From: Ruminococcus sp.
Lineage (GTDB): Bacteria; Bacillota; Clostridia; Oscillospirales; Ruminococcaceae
Direction: 5' to 3'
Length of the DNA stretch: 64,000 nt
NCBI GenBank assembly: GCA_019420505.1
Contig: JAHZHC010000023.1
Location: forward strand, 1 to 64,000
The notes beneath the pieces were generated by a model. The model saw only the letters and a list, made by a program, of their open reading frames with translations, was not told the DNA's origin and made no database searches. Position numbers and translations under genes: made by a program. Positions within the stretch are counted from its first letter, which is position 1. The number at the start of each line of letters is the position of its first letter. This document shows, piece by piece, positions 24,534 to 33,094 of the stretch.

Positions 24534-24654
24534 TCAAAGTGTTCCCCACCACTAAGGTGGCGGGGAACATTTTGTAATCAGTAGGGGATACACCCCCCAC
24601 TGATTACAGGTTGACAAAAGTCAACCCTTGTTACTTTGAATGACGGGCAAGCCC
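24534..24654. repeat. Composite palindromic element (candidate miniature mobile element)
   Basis: Within 121 bp there are four separate hairpins: 24541-24568 (GTTCCCC/GGGGAAC with CCAC/GTGG inside), 24573-24608 (TGTAATCAGT/ACTGATTACA, 10 bp perfect, with GGGG/CCCC inside), 24609-24626 (GGTTGAC-AAAA-GTCAACC) and 24645-24654 (GGGC-AA-GCCC). TCAAAGT (24534-24540) and ACTTTGA (24633-24639) form outer inverted ends. Base composition is richer in G+C than the surroundings. It has no coding capacity. The structure resembles ends of IS200/IS605 elements or a small palindrome-rich repeat; an RNA element is also possible. Confidence 0.65.
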
Positions 24655-24666
24655 TTATTGAACATT

Positions 24667-26052
24667 TTATTTACCCTGTATATATTTATCTATAGCTTCC
24701 GCAGCAGTTTTTCCTGCGCCCATAGCAAGAATAACTGTTGCCGCTCCGGTAACGGCGTCTCCGCCGGCATAAACGCCTTCTTTAGTTGTAGCCATATCAT
24801 CCTGATTTACAATCAGACAGCCTCGGTTATTTGCCTCAAGACCTTTTGTTGTACTTCTGATAAGAGGGTTCGGCGATGTTCCGATTGACATAATAACTGT
24901 ATCCACATCAAGTACAAAGTTTGAAGCTTTAACTTCAACAGGACGTCTTCTTCCGCTTTCATCCGGTTCGCCTAATTCCATTTTAACGCATTCCATTCCT
25001 GTGACGTAACCATTTTCATCACCTATGATTTTTACAGGATTATTAAGCACTAAAAACTCTATGCCTTCTTCCATAGCGTGGTGAACTTCTTCACGTCTTG
25101 CAGGCATTTCATCAAGGGAACGCCTGTAAACTATGTAGACATGTTCTGCACCTAATCTCATAGCAGATCTTGCTGCGTCCATTGCTACGTTACCGCCACC
25201 GACAACGGCAACGGCTTTAGATTTCATGATAGGCGTATCGTAATCTTCCATATATGCTTTCATTAGATTGATTCTTGTGAGATATTCATTAGCGGAGTAT
25301 ACACCGACAAGGCCTTCTCCCTCAATTCCCATAAATCTTGGAAGTCCTGCGCCTGAACCGATAAATACAGATTCATATCCCATATTCAGAAGTTCGTCTA
25401 CCGAAAGGACTTTTCCGATAACCATATTTGTCATGATTTTTACGCCCATATCCTTCAGACTGTCGATTTCTTTCTGTACAATGGCCTTAGGCAGCCTGAA
25501 CTCGGGAATACCATACATTAAAACTCCTCCGGCAGTATGGAAAGCTTCATAAATTGTAACATCATAGCCGAGCTTAGCCAGATCTCCGGCACAGGTAAGG
25601 CTTGAAGGACCGGCACCGACAATTGCGACTTTATGACCGTTTGAAGCCGGCTTTTCAGTTTCGACTTCCTTATCCATCATATAGTCGGCACAAAATCTTT
25701 CAAGACGTCCGATAGCCACCGGTTCGCCCTTGATTCCTCTGACACACTTACCTTCGCATTGATTTTCCTGAGGGCAAACTCTTCCGCTTACGGCAGGAAG
25801 GCTGTTTGTGGATTTAATGATTTTATAAGCTTCTTCAAATTCTCCAGATGCAACCTTTTCAATAAATTCAGGAATTCTTACGCTTACCGGACAGCCGCTT
25901 ACGCAGGGCTTATTTTTACAGTTAAGACATCTGGTTGCTTCCTCCATAGCCTGTTCTTTAGTATATCCCAAGCTTACTTCTTTAAAATTTCTTGCTCTTA
26001 TTTTAGGCTCCTGTTCTCCGATAGGAGTTTTTGTCATGCTCATATTCGCCAT
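24667..26052 (-). CDS. nfnB: NfnB / GltD-like NADPH-dependent oxidoreductase large subunit
   Basis: 461-residue flavoprotein. Start ATG at 26052 follows GGAGGTGTAAG and overlaps the nfnA stop (TAATG). The N-terminal part has cysteines CLNCKNKPCVSGCPV and CPQENQCEGKCVRG for two [4Fe-4S] clusters. Two nucleotide-binding Rossmann domains follow: VAIVGAGPSSLTCAGDLAKLGYDVTIYE (FAD) and VAVVGGGNVAMDAARSAMRLG (NADPH). With NfnA it forms the electron-bifurcating transhydrogenase that couples NADH and reduced ferredoxin to 2 NADP+. Glutamate synthase small subunits share the fold, but the adjacent nfnA and the absence of a large glutamate synthase gene favour NfnB. Confidence 0.92.
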   Translation of the reverse strand: MANMSMTKTPIGEQEPKIRARNFKEVSLGYTKEQAMEEATRCLNCKNKPCVSGCPVSVRIPEFIEKVASGEFEEAYKIIKSTNSLPAVSGRVCPQENQCEGKCVRGIKGEPVAIGRLERFCADYMMDKEVETEKPASNGHKVAIVGAGPSSLTCAGDLAKLGYDVTIYEAFHTAGGVLMYGIPEFRLPKAIVQKEIDSLKDMGVKIMTNMVIGKVLSVDELLNMGYESVFIGSGAGLPRFMGIEGEGLVGVYSANEYLTRINLMKAYMEDYDTPIMKSKAVAVVGGGNVAMDAARSAMRLGAEHVYIVYRRSLDEMPARREEVHHAMEEGIEFLVLNNPVKIIGDENGYVTGMECVKMELGEPDESGRRRPVEVKASNFVLDVDTVIMSIGTSPNPLIRSTTKGLEANNRGCLIVNQDDMATTKEGVYAGGDAVTGAATVILAMGAGKTAAEAIDKYIQGK

Positions 26053-26885
26053 TATCTTACACCTCCGGTCAATCTGCAAATGTGCTTAGATTCATGCTCT
26101 TTATATGTTCCGTTTCTTCTCATAAGCTCGTCAAAATCGACCTTGTGTCCGTCAAAATCAGGACCGTCCACACAAGCATATTTAATTTGTCCGTCAACTG
26201 TCACACGGCAGCCGCCGCACATACCTGTACCATCAACCATTATAGGGTTCAGTGAAACTGTAGTTTTTATGCCGTAGGGTTCTGTAGTTTTGCAAACAAA
26301 TTTCATCATTGGAACAGGTCCGATTGCAATAACCTCGTCATATTTAACACCGCTCTCAATAAGTTCTTTCAGCTTATCGGTAACAAATCCGTGGAAGCCG
26401 TAAGAACCGTCGTCTGTACAAATGTGAAGATCAGTGGAAACAGCTTTCATCTCATCTTCAAGAATCATAATGTCTTTATTTCTGAAGCCTGCAATAAGGT
26501 CAACATGGACACCCATACCGTGAAGCTTTTTTGCCTGAGGATATGCGATTGCGCAGCCTACTCCTCCTCCTATAACAGCGACTCTTTTACAATTTTCTTC
26601 ATATTTTGTCGCAACACCCAAAGGTCCGGCTACATCTAAAATTGCATCTCCTTCATTCAGTGATGCCAAAGCTTTGGTTGAACCTCCGATGGTTTGAAAA
26701 ATAATTGTAATTGTTCCTTTTTCTCTATCATAATCAGCAATAGTGAGCGGAATTCTTTCGCCTTTTTCGTCAATTCTATAAATTATAAACTGACCTGCTT
26801 CAGCTTTTTTAGCAATAAAAGGAGCGTCAATTTCCATTAAAACTACTTGGTCGTTCAAAACTTTCTTTGTGACTATTTTATACAA
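26052..26885 (-). CDS. nfnA: NfnA / sulfide dehydrogenase-like FAD/NAD-binding subunit
   Basis: 277-residue protein of the ferredoxin-NADP reductase type. The N-terminal flavin domain has AGQFIIYRIDEKGERIPLTIAD; the NAD-binding domain has VAVIGGGVGCAIAYPQAKKL; the C-terminus holds the [2Fe-2S] motif GTGMCGGCRVTV with later YACVDGPDFDGHKVDFDEL. It is the small subunit of NfnAB and carries the bifurcating FAD. The upstream region has a TTGCTT/TATAAT promoter, a second extended -10 and inverted repeats, so its expression is probably controlled by redox or carbon state. This last point is inference. Confidence 0.92.
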   Translation of the reverse strand: MYKIVTKKVLNDQVVLMEIDAPFIAKKAEAGQFIIYRIDEKGERIPLTIADYDREKGTITIIFQTIGGSTKALASLNEGDAILDVAGPLGVATKYEENCKRVAVIGGGVGCAIAYPQAKKLHGMGVHVDLIAGFRNKDIMILEDEMKAVSTDLHICTDDGSYGFHGFVTDKLKELIESGVKYDEVIAIGPVPMMKFVCKTTEPYGIKTTVSLNPIMVDGTGMCGGCRVTVDGQIKYACVDGPDFDGHKVDFDELMRRNGTYKEHESKHICRLTGGVR

Positions 26886-26939
26886 TTAAATCCCTCCTAA
26901 TTAAATCAAAAGAAGTCTTTATTATTGACAATAGATAAT

Positions 26940-26956
26940 ATTATATCACGACTTCT
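26940..26956 (-). promoter_or_regulatory. Second extended -10 of the nfn operon inside an inverted repeat
   Basis: On the minus strand TGA-TATAAT at 26940-26948. AGAAGTC (26911-26917) and GACTTCT (26950-26956) form 7-bp inverted arms around it. Confidence 0.5.
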
Positions 26957-26991
26957 TATAAAAACACAGGTTTTCTGTGATATCAACTAAC

Positions 26992-27020
26992 ATTATACAA
27001 CAATCAAGTTAAAAAAGCAA
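26992..27020 (-). promoter_or_regulatory. Sigma-A promoter of the nfn operon
   Basis: On the minus strand TTGCTT (27015-27020), 17-bp spacer, TATAAT (26992-26997). The transcript would contain a CACAG/CTGTG hairpin (about 26964-26979). Confidence 0.7.
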
Positions 27021-27040
27021 GCAGTTTAATGAAATAACAC

Positions 27041-27054
27041 ATATTGCACAATAT
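27041..27054. promoter_or_regulatory. Inverted repeat ATATTG-CA-CAATAT upstream of nfn promoter
   Basis: Six-base arms around a CA centre, about 20 bp upstream of the -35. It contains the TTGCACAA core seen upstream of four other promoters. Candidate operator. Confidence 0.5.
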
Positions 27055-27084
27055 TACAGTACACTTTATCTTTTATTTTTACAT

Positions 27085-27110
27085 ATATAAAAAAGTTATA
27101 TATAGCTTTT
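27085..27110 (-). terminator. Possible terminator after the GHL10 lipoprotein gene
   Basis: On the minus strand AAAAGCTATA/TATAACTTTT is a near-perfect palindrome with one mismatch, followed by TTATATATG. A/T-rich and so only moderately stable. Confidence 0.45.
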
Positions 27111-27139
27111 GAAAAACAGCGGCTCAGAAAAATTCGGAT

Positions 27140-28420
27140 TCAATCGGATATAGCTTCTTTAATACAGGTTAATTCTGCAACTGTTCTCTCGGCAAGTTGA
27201 TCATCCGGTTCAAAAAGATTTATATAATTATAGAGCGCAATTCCGCCGCAGTTTTTAATATTCTGGGATATATTGATTTGATCGCCGATAATACCGGTTG
27301 TTTGTAAGAATTCATCTTCCTGTCCGATTTTGTAAACGCCCAGTCCTATCACTAAACTTACATTATCACAGGTGACTATATTGCTCCATTCTTCTGTTGT
27401 TCGGGTGAAAGGCTTGGCGCTGTTTTCAAAGCCGAAATAAATCTGAGGTACAATGTAATCAAGGTATCCTTCTTCACTGCACCATTTTTTCACGTCCGCA
27501 TACATAAGTTCATAATTGTTTTCCATATTCCCCTGTGGAGAGACTCCGAAAAGCACGTCAGGATTTTGTTCTTTTATACTGCTGTAAATTGATTTCACCA
27601 TTTTTGACACATTATTTTTACGCCATTCGGACAAGCTTTCTTTAACACCGTTTTCAACATAAATTCCTGCATCAAAATATGTGTCGGTTGTGGGATAGAA
27701 ATAATCGTCTATGTGTATTCCGTCTACATCATAGTTTTTTACAATTTCGGCAGCTCCGTCAGCAATAAGCTTTCTCACAGCTTCGACGCCTGGATTAAGC
27801 CAGTAATGATTATCGGAATCAACTTTTACAAGATATTCATCATATTTTTCGCTGTTTGAATACCATTGTTTCAAGTCATAGCTGTCCGGAATTTTCTCCA
27901 TGTTTTCTTCGGTTTCACATCTCATAGGATTGATCCATGCATGAAAGGACAGTCCTGAGCTATGTGCCTCCTGTATCATTATTTCAAGAGGATCAAAATC
28001 AGGTTCAACTCCTATTTCACCTGTTATTCCCTTGCTGTAAGGATAAAAGTTAGAGCTATAATATGCATCACCGAAGCTTCTGACGTGTACATAGACGGTA
28101 TTGCACCCCAGATCCTTTATTTCCTTATATGCTTTAGATATATTTTCTTTAAATTCGGTTTTACTTTTTCCTAAAATCATGGGCTGAAGATCAATATATG
28201 ATATCCATACGGCATTTTGTTCTTTAAAGTTAAGAGGAGTATAATGATTTGCACTACGGTTTTCTTCTGTTTTTTTATCCTGCTTGTCCTCTTTGCTTAT
28301 TAAATTAAATTCTCCGTTTAAAGGCATGGGAGAGCTTTGGTGTATAACCGGCATCCCGTCAGTATTTGTACATGATGAACAAAAAAGTATTGATAAGAGT
28401 ATACAGATTAATTTTTTCAT
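27140..28420 (-). CDS. GHL10 (glycosyl hydrolase-like 10, DUF187) lipoprotein
   Basis: 426-residue predicted lipoprotein with lipobox LFCSSC (Cys near 17). The mature part carries the GHL10 TIM-barrel signature: AVWISYIDLQPM, NTVYVHVRSFGDAYYSSNFYPYS, GLSFHAWINPMRCE, WLNPGVEAVRKLI, YDVDGIHIDDYFYP, VLFGVSPQGN and LDYIVPQIYFG. The conserved DGIHIDDY acidic pair probably belongs to the active site. Family members act on peptidoglycan glycan strands or unknown polysaccharides. The gene appears monocistronic. Confidence 0.88.
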   Translation of the reverse strand: MKKLICILLSILFCSSCTNTDGMPVIHQSSPMPLNGEFNLISKEDKQDKKTEENRSANHYTPLNFKEQNAVWISYIDLQPMILGKSKTEFKENISKAYKEIKDLGCNTVYVHVRSFGDAYYSSNFYPYSKGITGEIGVEPDFDPLEIMIQEAHSSGLSFHAWINPMRCETEENMEKIPDSYDLKQWYSNSEKYDEYLVKVDSDNHYWLNPGVEAVRKLIADGAAEIVKNYDVDGIHIDDYFYPTTDTYFDAGIYVENGVKESLSEWRKNNVSKMVKSIYSSIKEQNPDVLFGVSPQGNMENNYELMYADVKKWCSEEGYLDYIVPQIYFGFENSAKPFTRTTEEWSNIVTCDNVSLVIGLGVYKIGQEDEFLQTTGIIGDQINISQNIKNCGGIALYNYINLFEPDDQLAERTVAELTCIKEAISD

Positions 28421-28580
28421 TTTATGTCCTCCTGAAAATGTTTTTCTTTTCTATAATATATTTTTATAAAAATATAATTATTCACATTTATTCTGTTGAC
28501 ATTTTTTCAGTAATTAATCCATTTTCGATTACAGCTTATAAATTATTAATAAAAATTTTTATATTCATACTATTGTTCAT

Positions 28581-28610
28581 AAAAAAAGTGCTGCAGTTTT
28601 TCTGCAGCAC
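28581..28610 (-). terminator. Terminator after the PAP2 phosphatase gene
   Basis: GTGCTGCAG and CTGCAGCAC form a perfect 9-bp stem with a 5-base loop; on the minus strand seven T residues follow. Confidence 0.92.
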
Positions 28611-28633
28611 CTTGTTATCATGTTTTAAATTGA

Positions 28634-29194
28634 CTATTTCTGTGTATCCTTATCGGTTTTCTTCGGCATTTTCTTTTCAATAAATTTTAAAAGTTTATTT
28701 ACTAAAAATCCAATTAATACTCCCAGCAGGCTTCCGAATAGCACATCTGTCGGGAAATGAACATAAAAGTAAAGCCTTGAAAAAGCTATACATGCGGCTA
28801 ATACATATGCACCTATTCCCAAACGTTTATTGTGCAGAAATATTGCTGTTGCCGCCGCAAACGATGAAGCGGAATGACCTGACGGAAAAGAATATCCTGA
28901 AGGCTGTTTTATTATGGTTTCTATTCCTGTCCGCTGTAAAAACGGCCTTTCCCTTGCGATGATACTTTTGATTATTCCGTCATTAAGGATTACTTCAACA
29001 ATTAGTGTTATGGCAAGGTATATTCCGATTTTTCTTGTTTTGGGAATACAGAGAAGTATAATGCAAAAGGCTATCCAGACATATCCGTTGTCACCTGCAT
29101 GTGTAAAAATGCTCATTATAGCATTCAGAACTTCATTATGAAGCGTTTGTAAAAAATCCAATATTCCAAAATCAATGTTGTGTATCGCTTCCAT
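28634..29194 (-). CDS. PAP2-family membrane phosphatase
   Basis: 186-residue integral membrane lipid phosphatase, acting on phosphatidate or undecaprenyl diphosphate-like substrates. Start ATG 29194 is supported by AGGAGG 5 bp upstream; a longer frame to 29284 would bury that ribosome site. The three PAP2 motifs are present: KSIIARERPF, YSFPSGHSASSF and SRLYFYVHFPTDVLFG (catalytic His residues in the second and third). About five transmembrane helices. The C-terminus is Lys-rich. An undecaprenyl-pyrophosphate recycling role would suit the polymer genes in this window, but is inference. Confidence 0.9.
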   Translation of the reverse strand: MEAIHNIDFGILDFLQTLHNEVLNAIMSIFTHAGDNGYVWIAFCIILLCIPKTRKIGIYLAITLIVEVILNDGIIKSIIARERPFLQRTGIETIIKQPSGYSFPSGHSASSFAAATAIFLHNKRLGIGAYVLAACIAFSRLYFYVHFPTDVLFGSLLGVLIGFLVNKLLKFIEKKMPKKTDKDTQK

Positions 29195-29376
29195 AAAACC
29201 TCCTGATGATTTAATATACAATCGACTGATGACTTTTGGCTCTGTGATATGGCGGGCTTTTTTATGATTTTCGTAAAACGACATGCTCTTGATGACACCA
29301 TAGAGATCTGTCCTTTTTCAGTCATATCTGAATTATTGTAGTATACCACAATTTATATAAAAAATCAATGAAAATG

Positions 29377-29406
29377 TTGCTAATATCATTTGTTTTGTGT
29401 TATAAT
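29377..29406 (+). promoter_or_regulatory. Promoter of the heterodimeric ABC exporter
   Basis: TTGCTA (29377-29382), 18-bp spacer, TGT-TATAAT (29401-29406), an extended -10. Confidence 0.7.
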
Positions 29407-29442
29407 AAACCTATATGACATATTACAAAAGGAGTAATTTTA

Positions 29443-31200
29443 GTGTTCAAGTTGTTTAAATATTTGAAAAATTATAAAATAGAAAGCATAATCGGGCCTT
29501 TGTTTAAAATGATTGAAGCGTGCTTTGAGCTTGCTGTTCCTATTGTGGTTGCAAGAATCATAGACAAGGGTATTTATAATAATGATAAAGGCTATATTTA
29601 TTCAATGGGTGCGGTCATGGTTTTGCTTGGACTTCTTGGTCTTGCATGTTCTTTAACCGCTCAGTTTTTTGCCGCTAAGGCTTCTTTTGGTTTTGGTACA
29701 GCACTCAGGCGTGATTTATTTCATCACATAAATATGCTTTCACATACTGAAATTGATAAGCTGGGAAGTTCTTCGCTTGTTACAAGAATCACAAGCGATA
29801 TAAATCAGGCACAAACAGGAGTTAATATGATACTCCGTTTGTTTTTGCGATCTCCGTTCATTGTTATCGGCTCAATAATTATGGCGTTTACGATTTCAGT
29901 CAAGCTTACTCTTATCTTTTTAGTTGCGGCACCAATTCTTGCTTTTATAATTTATTTTATTATGAAAAAGACAGTGCCGATGTTTAAAAGAATACAGAAA
30001 ATGCAGGACAAAATAACTTTAATGACAAGTGAAAACCTTGTTGGTGCAAGGGTAATCCGTGCATTTTCACGGCAGGACAATGAAGAAGAGGATTTTTGTG
30101 AGAATGCTGAGAAATTGAAAAAAATGCAGGTTTCCGCAGGACGAATATCCGCACTAATGAATCCTGTAACATATATAGTTGTTTATGCTGCAATAATTGC
30201 AATTATATGGGTCGGCGGAATAAATGTATATTCCGGCAGTATTACTCAGGGTGAAGTCATAGCGCTTTTAAGCTATATGAATCAGATACTTCTGGCGCTT
30301 TTGGCAGTTGCTCTTCTTGTAACCTCTATTACTAAAGCTCAAGCGTCGGCTATAAGGATCAATGAAGTTTTTGATATAAAATCATCTATTGCTGACAATA
30401 ATAAAGAAGTTAAAGATAACAGTGATTCCGTAAATGCAGTGGAATTTAACAATGTAACATTTTCGTACAGCGGCTCAGAAGAACCGGCTCTTGCAAATAT
30501 CAATTTTTCTGTGAAAAAGGGCGGTACAGTGGGTATCATCGGCGGAACAGGCTCAGGCAAGTCCACTTTAATTAATTTGATTCCGAGATTTTATCAGGTT
30601 CAAAAAGGTGAGATTCTGATAAATGGTACAGATATATCCGAATATCCACTGGAACAGCTGAGAAAAAAAATAGGAATTGTGCCTCAAAAGGCAGTGCTTT
30701 TTAAAGGAACTGTAAGGGAAAATATGCAGTGGCGCAATAAAAATGCGTCAGATGAAAATATAACCGAAGCCTTGGAAATTGCACAGGCTTTGGATTTTAT
30801 ACTGGATAAACCGGAAGGCCTTAACCATATGATTTTGCAGGGCGGTAAAAACCTTTCGGGAGGACAGAGGCAGAGGCTTACAATAGCAAGGGCTTTAGTC
30901 GGAAGACCGGAAATATTGATTCTTGATGACTCGTCCTCAGCTCTTGATCTTGCGACGGAAGCAAGATTGAGAAAAGCAATCAGAGAAAAAACAAAAGGTA
31001 TGACAGTTTTTATTGCGTCACAAAGAGTTTCCTCCATTCGCCATGCAGATAAGATTATTATAATGGATGATGGTGAAATAGCAGGGATCGGCACACACGA
31101 ACAGCTTATAAAAACCTGTGAAGTTTATCAGGAAATTTGCCGTTCTCAAATGTATAATGACGGAGAAAAGGAAACAGAGGAGGAGAAAACAAATGCCTGA
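29443..31200 (+). CDS. ABC exporter half-transporter 1 (permease-ATPase)
   Basis: 585-residue type IV ABC exporter subunit with six transmembrane helices (about 1-310) and an ATPase domain (about 340-575). Walker A is GGTGSGKSTL, the signature NLSGGQRQRL, Walker B LILDDSSSALD. The residue after Walker B is Asp in place of the catalytic Glu (ILDDSS), as in the degenerate site of many heterodimeric exporters. Start GTG has AAAGGAG upstream. It overlaps the next exporter gene by 8 bp, so the products most likely pair as a heterodimer similar to BmrCD or TmrAB. Substrate unknown. Confidence 0.93.
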   Translation: MFKLFKYLKNYKIESIIGPLFKMIEACFELAVPIVVARIIDKGIYNNDKGYIYSMGAVMVLLGLLGLACSLTAQFFAAKASFGFGTALRRDLFHHINMLSHTEIDKLGSSSLVTRITSDINQAQTGVNMILRLFLRSPFIVIGSIIMAFTISVKLTLIFLVAAPILAFIIYFIMKKTVPMFKRIQKMQDKITLMTSENLVGARVIRAFSRQDNEEEDFCENAEKLKKMQVSAGRISALMNPVTYIVVYAAIIAIIWVGGINVYSGSITQGEVIALLSYMNQILLALLAVALLVTSITKAQASAIRINEVFDIKSSIADNNKEVKDNSDSVNAVEFNNVTFSYSGSEEPALANINFSVKKGGTVGIIGGTGSGKSTLINLIPRFYQVQKGEILINGTDISEYPLEQLRKKIGIVPQKAVLFKGTVRENMQWRNKNASDENITEALEIAQALDFILDKPEGLNHMILQGGKNLSGGQRQRLTIARALVGRPEILILDDSSSALDLATEARLRKAIREKTKGMTVFIASQRVSSIRHADKIIIMDDGEIAGIGTHEQLIKTCEVYQEICRSQMYNDGEKETEEEKTNA

Positions 31201-32956
31201 TATAAAGAAAAAACAGCCTTCAGCAATAAAACCATTGCTTAGATATATAAAACCATATTCATGGATGCTTGTTATTTCTTTGATATTTGCGGTGATTTCT
31301 GTTGCGCTTACCCTTTATGCGCCGATTTTAATGGGACATGGAATTGACAAAATTATTGCCGAAAGGCAGGTTGACTTTGACGGAATCGCTCCAATTCTCA
31401 TAAAATTAGGCATAATTGTTGCAATAACGGGAATTGCACAGTGGTTGATGACCTTGTGCACAAATAAAATTTCCTATCTTGTGGTAAGAGATATCAGATG
31501 CGATGCTTTTTCAAAACTTCAAAGGCTTCCGTTAAAGTATATTGACGGACATCCTCACGGAGATATTATCAGCCGTATAATAACCGATATTGAACAGATT
31601 TCTGATGGTTTGCTTATGGGATTCACTCAGCTTTTCACGGGATTGGTTACAATTTTCGGAACACTTGGTTTCATGGTATCTATAAATGTAAAGATTGCAC
31701 TTATAGTAGTGGTAATAACTCCGTTATCATTGTTTGTTGCAAGATTTATTGCAAAGAACACCTTTAAGCTTTTTAAAATGCAGTCGGAAGCAAGAGGCGA
31801 TATGACCTCGCTTGTAGAAGAAATGGTAGGAAATCAAAAGGTTGTAAAGGCCTTTGCTTATGAAAAAGAAGCGGAAAATAAATTTGAAGAGGTCAATCTT
31901 CATTTACAGGAGGTCGGAGTTAAGGCAGTCTTTTTTTCTTCTCTGACTAATCCTTGTACAAGGTTTATAAACGGTCTTGTTTATTCTGCTGTAGCAATAG
32001 TTGGTGCATTTTCTGTAATTAACGGAGGGCTTACCGGTTTTACTGTTGGTCAGCTTAATTGTTTTCTGACTTATGCAAACCAGTATACAAAACCATTCAA
32101 TGAAATTTCAGGTGTCATTACAGAGGTTCAAAGCGCTTTTGCTTCTGCAAGAAGGGTATTTGATATTATTGATCAGCCGGCAGAACCGGCTGACAAAGCT
32201 GAAGCAGTGAAACTAACACATGTTGATGGAACATTACAGGCAAAAAACGTTTATTTTTCATACGATCCTGAGATTTCGCTTATAGAGAATCTTAATCTTA
32301 ATGTAAAATCGGGTCAGAAAATTGCAATTGTAGGACCGACCGGATGCGGAAAAACCACTATAATTAATTTGCTCATGCGCTTTTATGATGTAAATAAAGG
32401 CGAAATTATTATGAGCGGTATTCCTATCAAAGATTGTACGAGGAATTCGATGCGTTCTATGTATGGAATGGTACTTCAGGAAACTTGGCTGAAGACAGGT
32501 ACAATATCTGAGAATATCGCTTACGGTAAGCCTGATGCAACAGTGGAGGAAATTACGGCCGCCGCAAAATCTGCTCATTGCCATGGGTTTATAAAACGTT
32601 TGCCTCAGGGATATAATACAGTTATTTCCGAGGACGGAGGAACATTATCTCAGGGGCAAAAACAGCTTTTGTGCATAGCCAGGGTAATGCTTTCGCTGCC
32701 TCCTATGCTTATACTTGACGAAGCCACTTCGTCTATAGATACAAGAACGGAGATTTTAATTCAGCGTACATTTAATGAAATGATGAAAGGACGTACAAGC
32801 TTTATTATAGCACACAGGCTTTCAACAATTCGGAATGCAGATTGTATACTTGTTATGAATGCAGGTAAAATTATTGAGCAGGGAACTCATGAGGAGCTTA
32901 TGAAGAAAAACGGATTCTATACGAATTTATATAATTCTCAGTTTGCAGGGAATTAG
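31193..32956 (+). CDS. ABC exporter half-transporter 2 (permease-ATPase)
   Basis: 587-residue partner of the preceding gene. ATG at 31193 is preferred because GAGGAGGAG lies 7 bp upstream; an ATG at 31118 would add 25 basic residues. Six transmembrane helices are followed by an ATPase domain with Walker A GPTGCGKTTI, signature TLSQGQKQLL and Walker B LILDEATSSID. The catalytic Glu is present here, while the partner has Asp; conversely this signature is LSQGQ, where the partner has canonical LSGGQ. This asymmetry is typical of heterodimeric exporters with one competent site. A terminator follows. Confidence 0.93.
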   Translation: MPDIKKKQPSAIKPLLRYIKPYSWMLVISLIFAVISVALTLYAPILMGHGIDKIIAERQVDFDGIAPILIKLGIIVAITGIAQWLMTLCTNKISYLVVRDIRCDAFSKLQRLPLKYIDGHPHGDIISRIITDIEQISDGLLMGFTQLFTGLVTIFGTLGFMVSINVKIALIVVVITPLSLFVARFIAKNTFKLFKMQSEARGDMTSLVEEMVGNQKVVKAFAYEKEAENKFEEVNLHLQEVGVKAVFFSSLTNPCTRFINGLVYSAVAIVGAFSVINGGLTGFTVGQLNCFLTYANQYTKPFNEISGVITEVQSAFASARRVFDIIDQPAEPADKAEAVKLTHVDGTLQAKNVYFSYDPEISLIENLNLNVKSGQKIAIVGPTGCGKTTIINLLMRFYDVNKGEIIMSGIPIKDCTRNSMRSMYGMVLQETWLKTGTISENIAYGKPDATVEEITAAAKSAHCHGFIKRLPQGYNTVISEDGGTLSQGQKQLLCIARVMLSLPPMLILDEATSSIDTRTEILIQRTFNEMMKGRTSFIIAHRLSTIRNADCILVMNAGKIIEQGTHEELMKKNGFYTNLYNSQFAGN

Positions 32957-32994
32957 CGAACGGAAAAAGCAGGTTTTATGTCAGAATATATTTT

Positions 32995-33028
32995 AATGAT
33001 AGATGCTCAAAGGTATCTATCATTTTTT
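32995..33028 (+). terminator. Terminator after the ABC exporter pair
   Basis: AATGATAGAT pairs perfectly with ATCTATCATT (10 bp, 10-base loop) followed by TTTT. Confidence 0.88.
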
Positions 33029-33054
33029 GTGCTTAACAAATTGTTTTCAGGAAA

Positions 33055-33087
33055 TAAAAATGCCGGTCAATATGAATTGTACCGGCA
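33055..33087 (-). terminator. Terminator after the transglutaminase gene
   Basis: On the minus strand TGCCGGT pairs with ACCGGCA (7 bp, 13-base loop) followed by TTTTTATTT. Confidence 0.78.
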
Positions 33088-33094
33088 CTGTTTA

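Noticed and set aside
24667..26052. Glutamate synthase small subunit (GltD)
   Set aside because: No large glutamate synthase gene is adjacent and the overlapping partner is NfnA-like, so NfnB is the better call.
27041..27054. Rex redox repressor box
   Set aside because: The palindrome lacks the TTGTTAA/TTAACAA arms of Rex sites.
30684..31094. Open frame of 136 codons on the minus strand
   Set aside because: Antisense to the ATPase domain of the first ABC exporter; no supporting signals.
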